Assembly (NCBI RefSeq): GCF_017877135.1
Contig: NZ_JAGIPH010000008.1
Span: 1-64,000, forward strand
Source of the DNA: Neorhizobium galegae
Lineage (GTDB): Bacteria; Pseudomonadota; Alphaproteobacteria; Rhizobiales; Rhizobiaceae
Length of the DNA: 64,000 nucleotides
Direction: 5' to 3'
The notes below the pieces were generated by a model. It was given only the letters and a program-made list of their open reading frames with translations, made no database searches and was not told the origin of the DNA. Positions 26,888-35,085 of the stretch are shown piece after piece (the stretch's first letter is position 1; every line of letters starts with the position of its first letter). Made by a program: the position numbers and the translations under genes.

Positions 26888-28302
26888 TATACGTACTCTG
26901 CTACCGCAGGCTTCATATCGAAGATGCGGCCGGGATTGAGAATGTTGTGCGGGTCGAAGGCTGATTTGAGACGGCGCATGGCCGCCATTTCCCCAGGCTT
27001 TCTGACCCAGGGGAGCCAACGCTTCTTGTCGAGGCCGATGCCGTGTTCGGCGGAAACGGCTCCGCCATAACGGGCAACGGCGGCAAAGGCGGCATCCGCC
27101 ACGCGCGCGTGCTCGCGGGTGCGGATGAGGTAATGCAGGTTTCCATCCCCGAGATGGCCGAAGATATAGAACTGAGCACCCGGATCGGCGCTCAGCACGT
27201 CTTGCGAAGCCGCATCGAGGAAAGCCTGCATGACCGGGATCGGCAGCCCGATATCGAAGCCGATCATGTGATCCATGCTGAAGATGAACTGGCTTGCCCC
27301 CTCGCGCAAAGCCCAGATCGCCGCATAGTCGCGCGCGGAGGTGGAGACGGCCACATCGCTTAAAAGGCCATCGTCATAGGCTGCCATCAGGGCTTCGGCA
27401 AACCGGGCCTCGTCATCGGCTTCCGACTGGCCCTGGATCTCGACCAGCACATACATGCCGGCATCGAGGGGCACCGGCGGCGTAGCGCTCAAGTGGGCGA
27501 TCACGCCGGCATAGACGTCCGGGAAGATCACTTCGAACGCCGAGAGAAGCGGACCAAGCTGGCTGCGAAGACGCTCCAACAGGAGGATGGCCGCCTGAAG
27601 CGACGGCAGAGCACAAAAGGCATTGGCTTGCGCGCGCGGCTTCGGGTGGAGCTTGAGGCAGGCCCGCGTCACCACGCCCAGCGTCCCTTCCGTGCCGATG
27701 AAACAGTGGCCGAGATCGTAGCCGGAATTGTCTTTCGGCAGGCCCTTCAGATTGGAAAGGATCGTTCCATCGGCCAGCACCGCTTCAAGCCCCAGCACCT
27801 GGGCGCGGGACATGCCATAGCGCAAGACACGAATGCCGCCGGCATTGGTGGCGATATTGCCACCGATGGTGGCCGTTCCGCGTGCGCCGATATCGACGCC
27901 GAACATCAGATCATGGTGGCAAGCCTTCTCCTGCACGGACTGAAGCGTGGCGCCCGCTTCGGCAAGGAGGGTTCCGGCCGCCGTATCGACGGCAGAAAGG
28001 GATGTCATGCGCTCCAGAGACAGCGATACTTCGCCCGCCTGGGGCCGCGCGCCGCCGGACAGGCCGGTGCGCCCACCCTGAACCACCACGGGCTGGCCGG
28101 CCGCATTGCAGGCCGAGAGAATAGCGGCAACCTCTGCCGTGTTACGCGGACGAAACACCATGGCCGGCGTCGCACCCCGCTCGTCGGTGGCATCCCCGCA
28201 ATAGGCCGCGCCCACCGCCGCACCGGCAAGGATGGCGTTTCTATCGAGGACGCGCGCAAGATCTGCAGCAAGCGCGTCAAGTCTGCCGACTGAAGCCGTC
28301 AT
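26887..28302 (-). CDS. FAD-linked D-2-hydroxyacid dehydrogenase (GlcD/D-lactate dehydrogenase type)
   Basis: Vanillyl-alcohol-oxidase-fold flavoenzyme of 471 aa oxidising a 2-hydroxyacid to a 2-oxoacid. The FAD-binding PP-loop is VVVQGGRTGLSGGARP at about residues 67-82. The C-terminal FAD-oxidase domain has GHLGDGNLHY and SAEHGIGLDKKR near the end. I use the ATG at 28302 (MTASVGRLDALAADL). The stop overlaps the oxidoreductase start by one base, so its product could feed that enzyme directly. It is the first gene of the 28.3-21.5 kb unit and is divergent to a GntR regulator. Confidence 0.92.
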   Translation of the reverse strand: MTASVGRLDALAADLARVLDRNAILAGAAVGAAYCGDATDERGATPAMVFRPRNTAEVAAILSACNAAGQPVVVQGGRTGLSGGARPQAGEVSLSLERMTSLSAVDTAAGTLLAEAGATLQSVQEKACHHDLMFGVDIGARGTATIGGNIATNAGGIRVLRYGMSRAQVLGLEAVLADGTILSNLKGLPKDNSGYDLGHCFIGTEGTLGVVTRACLKLHPKPRAQANAFCALPSLQAAILLLERLRSQLGPLLSAFEVIFPDVYAGVIAHLSATPPVPLDAGMYVLVEIQGQSEADDEARFAEALMAAYDDGLLSDVAVSTSARDYAAIWALREGASQFIFSMDHMIGFDIGLPIPVMQAFLDAASQDVLSADPGAQFYIFGHLGDGNLHYLIRTREHARVADAAFAAVARYGGAVSAEHGIGLDKKRWLPWVRKPGEMAAMRRLKSAFDPHNILNPGRIFDMKPAVAEYV

Positions 28303-28399
28303 GAACGGCTGCCGGTGCAATGGATGGTTCTCGGGCACAAGATGCCCCGGTGCAGCGATCCCACCATTTTTGTTCCCCTGGTTATCTGGATCTGCGGGC

Positions 28400-28427
28400 A
28401 GGTTATCGCCAATCCAATATTTGTCAA
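28400..28427 (-). promoter_or_regulatory. Promoter for the FAD dehydrogenase/oxidoreductase operon
   Basis: On the minus strand TTGACA (28427-28422) is followed after 16 bases by TAACCT (28405-28400), about 100 bases before the FAD dehydrogenase start, in the 199-base divergent gap with gntR. AT-rich sequence upstream (28424-28444) could hold the GntR site, but I see no clear palindrome. Confidence 0.5.
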
Positions 28428-28501
28428 ACCTATATTTAAATGGTAATGGCTTTCTTGCTCGAGCCATGCAATCAATGCGTTCAAGCGAAGGAAGAGGCGC
28501 C

Positions 28502-29245
28502 ATGAATCTGAGATATGATGAGGTCGTGCGATCGGGGATTGCCAAGCAGGTGGCGGAGAACATCCGCTCGGCCATCATGGACGGGCGCCTGAAGATTGAC
28601 GAGCGCCTGCCGACCGAGGATGATCTGGCAAGAAGTTTCGGCATCTCGCGCCCGACCGTGCGCGAAGCCCTAAAGAGACTGGCGGCGCAAAACCTCATCC
28701 ATTCGAGGCGCGGCCCGCAGGGCGGCAATTTCGTCAAGCGGCCGGATCCCGAGGGCCTGTCCAAGGCCATAACCGGGGCTGCAACGCTGCTGGTGGGCGT
28801 CGGCGCCTTCGATATCGACGAGATCGTGACGGCGCGGCTGGAAACGGAAACCATCTGCTGCCGGCTGGCCTGCGAGAATCGCCAGGAAGAGGGCTTGCAG
28901 GCGATGGCCGCAGAGATCCTCGTGCAGCAGGATGCGTCGATCAGCGACGAGGAATTCTGCGCCTCGGACGTGCGTTTTCACCGGGCGCTGATCGATTCCA
29001 GCGGCAACGGCCCGCTGAAGCTGATGATGTACACCGTCATCGAAGCCTTTATTCCGATCACCAACATGATCGTTTTCCGGGTGCGCGAGCGCCGTCAGGT
29101 CGTGGCATACCACACGCAGATCATCGATGCCGTAAGAGCCCGGGATGCAGGCGCTGCAACCGCCGCACTTTCAGAGTTGTTGTCTTACGTGCGCACCAGC
29201 TACTCGGCAGCGCTGGACGCCCGCGGCAAGCGCGAAAAGACCTGA
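28502..29245 (+). CDS. GntR-family (FadR/FCD subfamily) transcriptional regulator
   Basis: Regulator of 247 aa. The winged helix lies at about residues 8-75 (RLPTEDDLARSFGISRPTVREALKRLAAQNLI), followed by a short GPQGGNFVKRP linker. The FCD domain covers about 90-235, with metal-type residues in DVRFHRALIDSSGN. The ATG at 28502 is used because the preceding open codons do not resemble the family. It is divergent to the FAD dehydrogenase operon and followed 55 bases later by the acuI-type gene. It probably controls both units. Confidence 0.9.
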   Translation: MNLRYDEVVRSGIAKQVAENIRSAIMDGRLKIDERLPTEDDLARSFGISRPTVREALKRLAAQNLIHSRRGPQGGNFVKRPDPEGLSKAITGAATLLVGVGAFDIDEIVTARLETETICCRLACENRQEEGLQAMAAEILVQQDASISDEEFCASDVRFHRALIDSSGNGPLKLMMYTVIEAFIPITNMIVFRVRERRQVVAYHTQIIDAVRARDAGAATAALSELLSYVRTSYSAALDARGKREKT

Positions 29246-29300
29246 GACAATCAGGGCTTCATCCAACGAATCACACAATAAAATCATACAAGGGGACAGC

Positions 29301-30296
29301 ATGACCGGTTCATTCACAGCGATGGTTATCGACACCGTGGACGGCAAGCCGAAGAGCGCTTTCAGGCAATTGTCAGTGTCGGATCTGCCGGATCACGATG
29401 TCCTGGTCGAAGTCGCCTTCTCGACGCTCAACTACAAGGATGGGCTGGCGATTTCCGGCAAGGGCCGCATCGCCCGCCGCACGCCTCTGGTCGCCGGCAT
29501 CGATCTCGCCGGTACGGTGGTTGAATCGCGCTCGCCCGCCTGGAAGGCCGGCGACAAGGTCATCGTCAACGGCTATGGCCTGTCGGAAACCGAATGGGGT
29601 GGCTATAGCCGTTTCCAGCGCCTGAAGTCCGAATGGCTGATCGCGCTGCCGGAAGCTTTCTCCCTGGAACAGGCCATGGCGATCGGCACGGCCGGTTATA
29701 CCGCCGCACTCTGCGTCAACGCGCTTGAGGACTGGGGCATGATCGCAAGTTCCGACCTGCCGGTTCTGGTGACCGGTGCAGCGGGCGGCGTGGGCTCCGT
29801 CGCCATCAGCCTTCTGGCTGCGAAAGGCTATTCAGTGACGGCCTCGACGGGTCGAGCCGAAACCCATGACTATCTCGCCTCGCTTGGCGCCACGAATTTC
29901 ATCGACCGATCGAGCCTTGCCGAAAAGGCAGGCCCGCTGCAGAAGGAAGTCTGGTCCGGAGCTGTCGATTCCGTCGGGTCCACCACGCTTGCCAATGTGC
30001 TGGCACAGACCGTTTATGGCGGCGGCGTTGCTGCCTGCGGCCTCGCCGGCGGGGCGGATCTGCCAGCCACGGTACTGCCGCATATCCTCAGAAGCGTCGC
30101 ACTTCTGGGCGTCGATTCCGTCATGGCTCCGATCGCCAAGCGCAAGCGCGCCTGGCAAACGCTCGCAGACACTCTCGATCACGGCAAGCTTGCGCAGATG
30201 ACCCGGGTCGAACCCATGTCGGCGCTGCCGCAGCTGGCGCAGGATATCATCGACGGCAAGGTGCGCGGCCGCGTGGTAATCGACGTGACGGCATAG
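29301..30296 (+). CDS. acuI: AcuI/YhdH-family acrylyl-CoA reductase (NADPH)
   Basis: MDR-superfamily oxidoreductase of 331 aa, matching the YhdH/AcuI group that reduces acryloyl-CoA to propionyl-CoA. Diagnostic stretches are STLNYKDGLAISGKG (about residues 41-55), GIDLAGTVV and the cofactor loop VTGAAGGVGSVAI (about 157-169). There are no Zn-binding cysteines, as in this group. AGGGGAC precedes the ATG at 29301. It lies just after gntR on the plus strand. Together with the enoyl-CoA hydratase and CoA-forming oxidoreductase it suggests handling of short acyl-CoA units. The quinone-oxidoreductase label would be the alternative. Confidence 0.87.
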   Translation: MTGSFTAMVIDTVDGKPKSAFRQLSVSDLPDHDVLVEVAFSTLNYKDGLAISGKGRIARRTPLVAGIDLAGTVVESRSPAWKAGDKVIVNGYGLSETEWGGYSRFQRLKSEWLIALPEAFSLEQAMAIGTAGYTAALCVNALEDWGMIASSDLPVLVTGAAGGVGSVAISLLAAKGYSVTASTGRAETHDYLASLGATNFIDRSSLAEKAGPLQKEVWSGAVDSVGSTTLANVLAQTVYGGGVAACGLAGGADLPATVLPHILRSVALLGVDSVMAPIAKRKRAWQTLADTLDHGKLAQMTRVEPMSALPQLAQDIIDGKVRGRVVIDVTA

Positions 30297-31170
30297 CCCG
30301 CACGCCGCAGCCGTCCACAACTTGTCGCGTAGAACCCGCGGGGATCTTTAGAGCACTCCCGCGGACCTTGCACGATCGCAAATTTGCGTCATGAGACTGG
30401 TCCTCCCCTTCCAGCTTCGCAAGAGGGCAGGATCGAGAGGCAATGGCATTGTCGAGACGCGGCGGGGTTGGGACCAGCCTCTCACGCGCTGCCTTTCCGG
30501 GGCGACCGAAAGAGAACCCCGGCATCCTTGAACATCGCTCCCCCGGACGCATGTCCACGGAGACGATCGGTTACGAAGACGCCCCGCCAGTTCGTCGGCT
30601 GAAGAGGTGCGGCGCAGCGTGCCCTGCTGCATCGGGTGTCCGGATGGTCCGACCTGTTCAGTCCTTCAAAGACTCCATGAACTGCTTCACCCTGGCGCAC
30701 GCGTTGACCGCTGTCCCCGGCGCCATGCTTGCCTTGTCGTCTACACAGGCTGCAGGCGCACCGTTGATGTCGACGCAACGTCGTGGATACCAATGGTATA
30801 AAAGACATAACCTTATGATCTTTGGATTGACCGCCTGTATCGGGCTGTGAGATTGTAGTCGCTGCAACTGAGGCAGACGGCGGCGGGCCATGTGGGCGGT
30901 ATCTGGAGCGAATGGGAGGACGATCGCAGCGGCGGGCAGCGACCGCATCGACAGCCCCCTTCCGGTCCCGTTCAACATGGAAATTGTGCCTGTGTGGCGC
31001 GCTGACCATCCGCGCGGGTTCAGCATGACGCAAGCCGAAACTATCCGTAACGACTCCTTGATGGTGCTGAGGCGACCGATTGAGGGACGGCAACCGTGAT
31101 CATTTTCTGCGCAGGCGGCAGTTCCGCTATTGGACCATCCAATTACTTCTCGCCCAGGGTCACATTCTAA
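30297..31170. other. 874-base region without a recognisable gene
   Basis: Open frames of 60-200 codons exist on both strands here, but none resembles a known protein or has a convincing start. Visible features are a 7-bp inverted repeat CCGCGGG/CCCGCGG just after acuI (about 30339-30367) and a 13-bp palindrome at 30786-30798 followed by a TATAAAAG-like tract. It may be decayed coding sequence or a long regulatory region before the HutC-type gene. Confidence 0.5.
30786..30798. promoter_or_regulatory. 13-bp palindrome, possible GntR-type operator
   Basis: ATACCAATGGTAT is a perfect 6+1+6 palindrome of the kind bound by GntR/HutC regulators. It stands about 370 bases before the HutC-type gene and beside an AT-rich TATAA tract. 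No second copy was noticed in the window. Confidence 0.4.
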
Positions 31171-31938
31171 ATGGCAGGAAGCTTTTCACCAACGCCGCTC
31201 TATCATCGCGTCTATGCGGTGATGCGGGAACGCATTACCAAAGGCTACTATCCGAGCGATGTGCCCGTGCCGAGCGAGGCTGAGCTATCCGAAAGCTTTT
31301 CGGTCAGCCGTATTACCGTGCGGCGCGCCATGGAAATGCTGACGGCGGAAGGCCTTGTGACGCGCACGCGCGGACGCGGCACCTTCGTCAATGATCGCAG
31401 CAGGGAAAACCAGTTCAACCGCGCAGTGGTCTCCAATATCAATGGCCTGTTCAGCTATCTGAATGCCGTGGGCCAAAGCACGCGGCTGAAGGTCGTGAGC
31501 CTCGATCTCGGGGAAGCCCCGCCGCGGATCTGCGCGCAAATGGGCGTGGCCCCGACAACGCCGCTTGTGCGGGCGGTCCGGGTCCGCTCTCTGGACAAGC
31601 GCCCCTATTCGCTCTCCATCGCCTACCTTCTCCCGGAGATCGGTGAGACGCTGAAGCGCCAGGATCTAGCGACGACCAACATGATCGATCTCGTGCAGCA
31701 GGCGGGCGCAAGCGTCGAGCAGGTGGAGCAGACGCTGACGGCAACCCTTGCCGACGACTATGCAGCCAAGCACCTGGAAATCCCGGTGGGAGCGCCGCTG
31801 ATGCTGGTCAACCGGGTCTTCTTCAATGCGGATCTTAAGCCGTTTTACGTGGCGGAAATCTTCTACTGCGCAGACCGCTACGAATACCGCGTCTCGCTGA
31901 AGCGGGAAGACGGCAAGGATTTTTCGCTCGGAAGCTAG
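31171..31938 (+). CDS. GntR-family (HutC/UTRA subfamily) transcriptional regulator
   Basis: Regulator of 255 aa: winged helix at about residues 10-75 (VPSEAELSESFSVSRITVRRAMEMLTAEGLV, then RGRGTFV) and a UTRA ligand-binding domain at about 95-245 ending FYVAEIFYCADRYEYRVSLKR. HutC-type proteins sense small amine, sugar or imidazole-type metabolites. The gene converges on the 3' end of the 14-gene operon, so it is a candidate regulator of that operon together with the LysR gene at its other end. Confidence 0.9.
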   Translation: MAGSFSPTPLYHRVYAVMRERITKGYYPSDVPVPSEAELSESFSVSRITVRRAMEMLTAEGLVTRTRGRGTFVNDRSRENQFNRAVVSNINGLFSYLNAVGQSTRLKVVSLDLGEAPPRICAQMGVAPTTPLVRAVRVRSLDKRPYSLSIAYLLPEIGETLKRQDLATTNMIDLVQQAGASVEQVEQTLTATLADDYAAKHLEIPVGAPLMLVNRVFFNADLKPFYVAEIFYCADRYEYRVSLKREDGKDFSLGS

Positions 31939-31997
31939 TGGCCGACCAGGAACCCCACGCCAACCCGCCGCCGAGACCACCGGATGGCGAGATAAAG

Positions 31998-32023
31998 CTG
32001 CGCCGACCGGTAAGCCGGCGCAG
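31998..32023. terminator. Hairpin between convergent genes
   Basis: CTGCGCCG (31998-32005) and CGGCGCAG (32016-32023) form a perfect 8-bp stem with a 10-base loop in the 102-base gap between the HutC gene and the end of the 14-gene operon. It could end transcription from both sides, though neither side has a U-run. Confidence 0.4.
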
Positions 32024-32040
32024 ATGCGTAAACGTGCCGC

Positions 32041-32817
32041 TCAACCTTTTCCGGCGCGTTCTGCTGCAGCTCCCGCCATCATCATGGCGTTCAGCATGTC
32101 GAGGCGCGGCTCCACAGGGGCGGGATAGACATCGCGGCCGTGGGTGAGGCCGAGCGCCAGGAAGGTTTCCACCAGCTTGTAGGTGAGCGGACCGGGGTTG
32201 ACGACCGGAACCGGCAGGTTCGCCGCCAGATATTCGCCCGCCTGATGCATGGTGGTGGAGCCGAGGCAAATGACGTCTGCGCCGTCTTCCTCGATGCAGC
32301 GCATGGCAACGTCGCGCATGCGCGGGAAGACGCTGTCTTCCTTGCCGTCGAGAAGATTGGAAAAATCCGGCGGCTGGTCGAAGCTGCGCACCGAGGCGCA
32401 TTGCCGGTCAAAGCCGTATTCGCGGATGGCCTTGCGGTAGCGGGCAAGCGCCGGCTGCCATTGCGCCAGAACGGAAAAACGGGCACCGAGCGTCAGGGCA
32501 TAGAGCATCGATGCCTTGCCGGCGCCAATGACGGGAATGGAGAGCACGGACCGCAGCATGACCATGCCGCTATCGGACATGGTGTCGATGCAGACCGCAT
32601 CGAAGCCTTCGGCCTCTGCCTTGCAGCCGGCTTCGAAGATGGCGAGATCCATCAGCCCCCAGTCATGCGGCGACATGAAGGAGGTCGGCCCGCAGGTGAC
32701 CGGGCGATAGGTCAGTTGCCAGCCCGCCGGCAGCGGCACATGGCGCGACTGCGCCTCGCGATTGCGCACGCCTTCCTCGTCCAGCGCGAAGGGAACGATC
32801 ACCAGAATGCGCGTCAT
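32041..32817 (-). CDS. Asp/Glu-racemase-fold protein, second of a tandem pair
   Basis: A 258-aa member of the Asp/Glu/hydantoin racemase fold (maleate isomerase and arylmalonate decarboxylase share it). The two catalytic Cys positions are replaced: the first segment reads DAVCIDTMSDSGM, with Thr where hydantoin racemases have Cys and a Cys three residues earlier. The second reads CLGSTTMHQAG, with Ser for Cys. This pattern is seen in a subgroup often labelled hydantoin racemase or HupH-like without known function. The start ATG at 32817 overlaps the upstream paralog by four bases. It is the last gene of the 14-gene operon. The chemistry is open. Confidence 0.82.
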   Translation of the reverse strand: MTRILVIVPFALDEEGVRNREAQSRHVPLPAGWQLTYRPVTCGPTSFMSPHDWGLMDLAIFEAGCKAEAEGFDAVCIDTMSDSGMVMLRSVLSIPVIGAGKASMLYALTLGARFSVLAQWQPALARYRKAIREYGFDRQCASVRSFDQPPDFSNLLDGKEDSVFPRMRDVAMRCIEEDGADVICLGSTTMHQAGEYLAANLPVPVVNPGPLTYKLVETFLALGLTHGRDVYPAPVEPRLDMLNAMMMAGAAAERAGKG

Positions 32818-33587
32818 CGGCTTGCCTCCAGATAGTCTTGTCCCGCAGCGCCAATGGCGCGGATCATCTCGTGTTTGGGAGACAGCGGCGCGGGCCACGT
32901 CGTCTTGCTGTGCGTGAGGCCAAGGTCGAGCGCGATGGAGGCCAACTTGTATGTCAGCGGGCCGGGGTTGATGACCGGAACGCCAATACGCTCGGACAGC
33001 CAGGCATGGGCCTCATGCATGGTGGTGGAGCCGAGGATCAGAACCTGCGCTCCGTCCTCCTCCACACACCGGCGCGCGGCTTCAAGAAGCAGCGGGAAAA
33101 CCTCGTCCTCCTTGCCGGAAAGCAGGCTCTTGTTATCCGGCGTCACGCCGATCGAGCGCATAGAGGCGCATTTGTGCTCCATGCCCAGTTCGCCGAGCGT
33201 CTTGGTATAAAGCATCTTCCATCGGTCCCACATCATCAGGATGGAGAACTTCTCGCCCAGCATCTGCGCCACCAGCATGGAATGCCGACCGGGCGCGATG
33301 ACGGGGATCTTCAGCACGGAACGCAGCATGGCCATGCCGCTATCCGACATGGTGTCGATGCAGACCGCATCGAACCCCTGTATTTCCGCATCGAGACCGG
33401 CGTCGAGAATGGAGAAATCCGCCAGCGCCATATCGTGCTGGCTGGAGTAGTTTTTCGGGCCGACCCGCACCGGGCGGTAGTGAAATTCAATGCCGGGACC
33501 GAGATCGACGGCCTGCATCTGGGCCTGCCTGCGGGCGAGATCATCCTCTCCCATCGGAAATGGCACGATGACCAAAACCTTCTTCAT
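32814..33587 (-). CDS. Asp/Glu-racemase-fold protein, first of a tandem pair
   Basis: A 257-aa paralog of the next gene, sharing DAVCIDTMSDSGM, the GSTTMHEAH motif and VINPGPLTYKLA. As in its partner, the two canonical catalytic Cys residues of the racemase fold are Thr and Ser. Pro/Gly-rich substrate-loop motifs remain. Two such proteins in tandem may form a heterodimer, since racemase-fold active sites lie between two alpha/beta lobes, or act on two intermediates. It follows the flavoprotein gene by 47 bases. The label Asp/Glu racemase is a fold name only; isomerase, decarboxylase or lyase activity is possible. Confidence 0.83.
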   Translation of the reverse strand: MKKVLVIVPFPMGEDDLARRQAQMQAVDLGPGIEFHYRPVRVGPKNYSSQHDMALADFSILDAGLDAEIQGFDAVCIDTMSDSGMAMLRSVLKIPVIAPGRHSMLVAQMLGEKFSILMMWDRWKMLYTKTLGELGMEHKCASMRSIGVTPDNKSLLSGKEDEVFPLLLEAARRCVEEDGAQVLILGSTTMHEAHAWLSERIGVPVINPGPLTYKLASIALDLGLTHSKTTWPAPLSPKHEMIRAIGAAGQDYLEASR

Positions 33588-33634
33588 CTGCTGCTCCTCC
33601 TGTTTCGCCGGGGGCTTGTGCTGTGGTGGATCTG

Positions 33635-35038
33635 TCAGTCGGCCGTCTCGGCAATACGAGCCGCGCTGATGCCGGCAAGCCTGCCGAAGGCCGTGGCGCT
33701 CAAAAGGCCATTGCCGGACAGGTAGCCATAGTTGGAGTGGCCGGAGAGACCGCGCGCGGCACCGCCCCCGGCCATCAGGTTCGGCAAGGGCGTTCCGTCT
33801 TCGCGCAAGACCCGCGCCTCGGCGTCAATCACCAGTCCGCCCTGGGTGTGAAACAGGGCGCCGTTCACCTTCACCGCCCGGTAAGGCGGCGTCAGCATGT
33901 CCTCGGTGGTGAAATACCGGCCGAAGCGGTCGGGTTCACCGGTCTTTGCAGCCTGCTCGATGGCCGACAGTTCCTGCCCGATGACCTCGAGGGGAAGCCC
34001 GGTGACGGCCGCTAGTTCTTCGATGCTGTCTGCAGACTTCACCACGCCGAGCTTTCTAAGTTCGCGGTAGTCGTGGAAGCCCATGGCTGCGTATTCGCCG
34101 GCCAGACCGAAAACATCCCAGGCGACATGGGCGGGCTGCGCCGCCACTTCCGCCGCATGCTCCGAATAGCCACGCATCTCGTTGGAGAAGCGCTTACCTT
34201 CCATGTTGAACAGCACGCCACCCTTGGTGATGACGGCCCAGGTCAGCGGAAGACCGTGCGGATGGGCAACGGACCCGTGGCCCTGATAGGCGCCCATGTC
34301 GGCCAGCCCCGCACCCAGAGCAGCCCCCCATTTCATCGCGTCTCCGGTGTTGGAGAGATGGCCGCAGCATTCCGCATCGGCAATCTCGGGAATATGCCGG
34401 CGCACCATGTCCGCATCGCCGGCAAAGCCGCAGCAGGCAAGAACCAGCGCCTTGCAGCCGAGCATTTCCCGGGCGCCATCCGGCCGCTTGAACCGCACGC
34501 CGGTCACCTGGCCGGATCCATCCACATAGAGATCCTCGACGGAGGCACCGGTGATGAGATCGATCCCGGCATTGGAGACGGCAGACAGCAGGTTTTGCTC
34601 CAGATCGGCGCCCGTGCGGCTTTTCGGCCCGTGCATGCGAAGGCGAGAATGGCCCGGGTAGAGAAAACCCGTGACCAGTTCAAACTCGATCTGATGCTTT
34701 TCCATCAGCCAGTCGATCATCGGGCCCGCCGCCCTCGCGGCCGCAAGCGCCTGATCATAGGGCGTGTGATCATGGGTCTTGGCCACCAGATCCCGGGCAA
34801 ACAGTTCCGGGCTGTCGTCGATGCCCGCCTCCTTCTGCAGCCGCGTGCAGGGAGCGGGAATAAGCCCCGCCGAAAGCGAGGTGGAGCCGCTCGGGTTTTC
34901 GTCCCGCTCCAGCACAATCACCTCCTGGCCCTCATCATGGGCGGCAAGGGCGGCCACCAGACCGCAGGCCCCTGCCCCCACCACGACCACCGGCACCACG
35001 AAATCGAACTCGACGCCGTCAGCGGAAAGTACTGCCAT
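33635..35038 (-). CDS. FAD-dependent fumarate-reductase/3-ketosteroid-dehydrogenase-like flavoprotein
   Basis: FAD_binding_2 family flavoprotein of 467 aa. The dinucleotide-binding loop VVVGAGACGLVAALAA lies near residues 18-33. Later motifs are GVLFNMEGKRFSNE (about 278-291) and the C-terminal GGGAARGLSGHSNYGYLSGNG. Family members reduce or dehydrogenate C=C bonds next to carboxylates or ketones. I prefer the ATG at 35038, since GGAGGAG lies about seven bases upstream; an ATG at 35044 is too close to it. It is soluble with no signal peptide. In this operon it may reduce or form a double bond in a dicarboxylate intermediate. Confidence 0.88.
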   Translation of the reverse strand: MAVLSADGVEFDFVVPVVVVGAGACGLVAALAAHDEGQEVIVLERDENPSGSTSLSAGLIPAPCTRLQKEAGIDDSPELFARDLVAKTHDHTPYDQALAAARAAGPMIDWLMEKHQIEFELVTGFLYPGHSRLRMHGPKSRTGADLEQNLLSAVSNAGIDLITGASVEDLYVDGSGQVTGVRFKRPDGAREMLGCKALVLACCGFAGDADMVRRHIPEIADAECCGHLSNTGDAMKWGAALGAGLADMGAYQGHGSVAHPHGLPLTWAVITKGGVLFNMEGKRFSNEMRGYSEHAAEVAAQPAHVAWDVFGLAGEYAAMGFHDYRELRKLGVVKSADSIEELAAVTGLPLEVIGQELSAIEQAAKTGEPDRFGRYFTTEDMLTPPYRAVKVNGALFHTQGGLVIDAEARVLREDGTPLPNLMAGGGAARGLSGHSNYGYLSGNGLLSATAFGRLAGISAARIAETAD

Positions 35039-35085
35039 GTTCATTCTCCTCCAGACAGAAAGCGGCGCGCCGTTTTAAGGCGCAC

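Noticed and set aside
30443..30850. Open frame of 135 codons in the unassigned gap
   Set aside because: Low-complexity Arg/Pro/Gly-rich start, no recognisable domain, and no good ribosome site. Kept as non-coding.
32041..33587. Naming the tandem pair hydantoin racemases
   Set aside because: The fold fits but both catalytic Cys positions are changed, so the specific activity is not supported.
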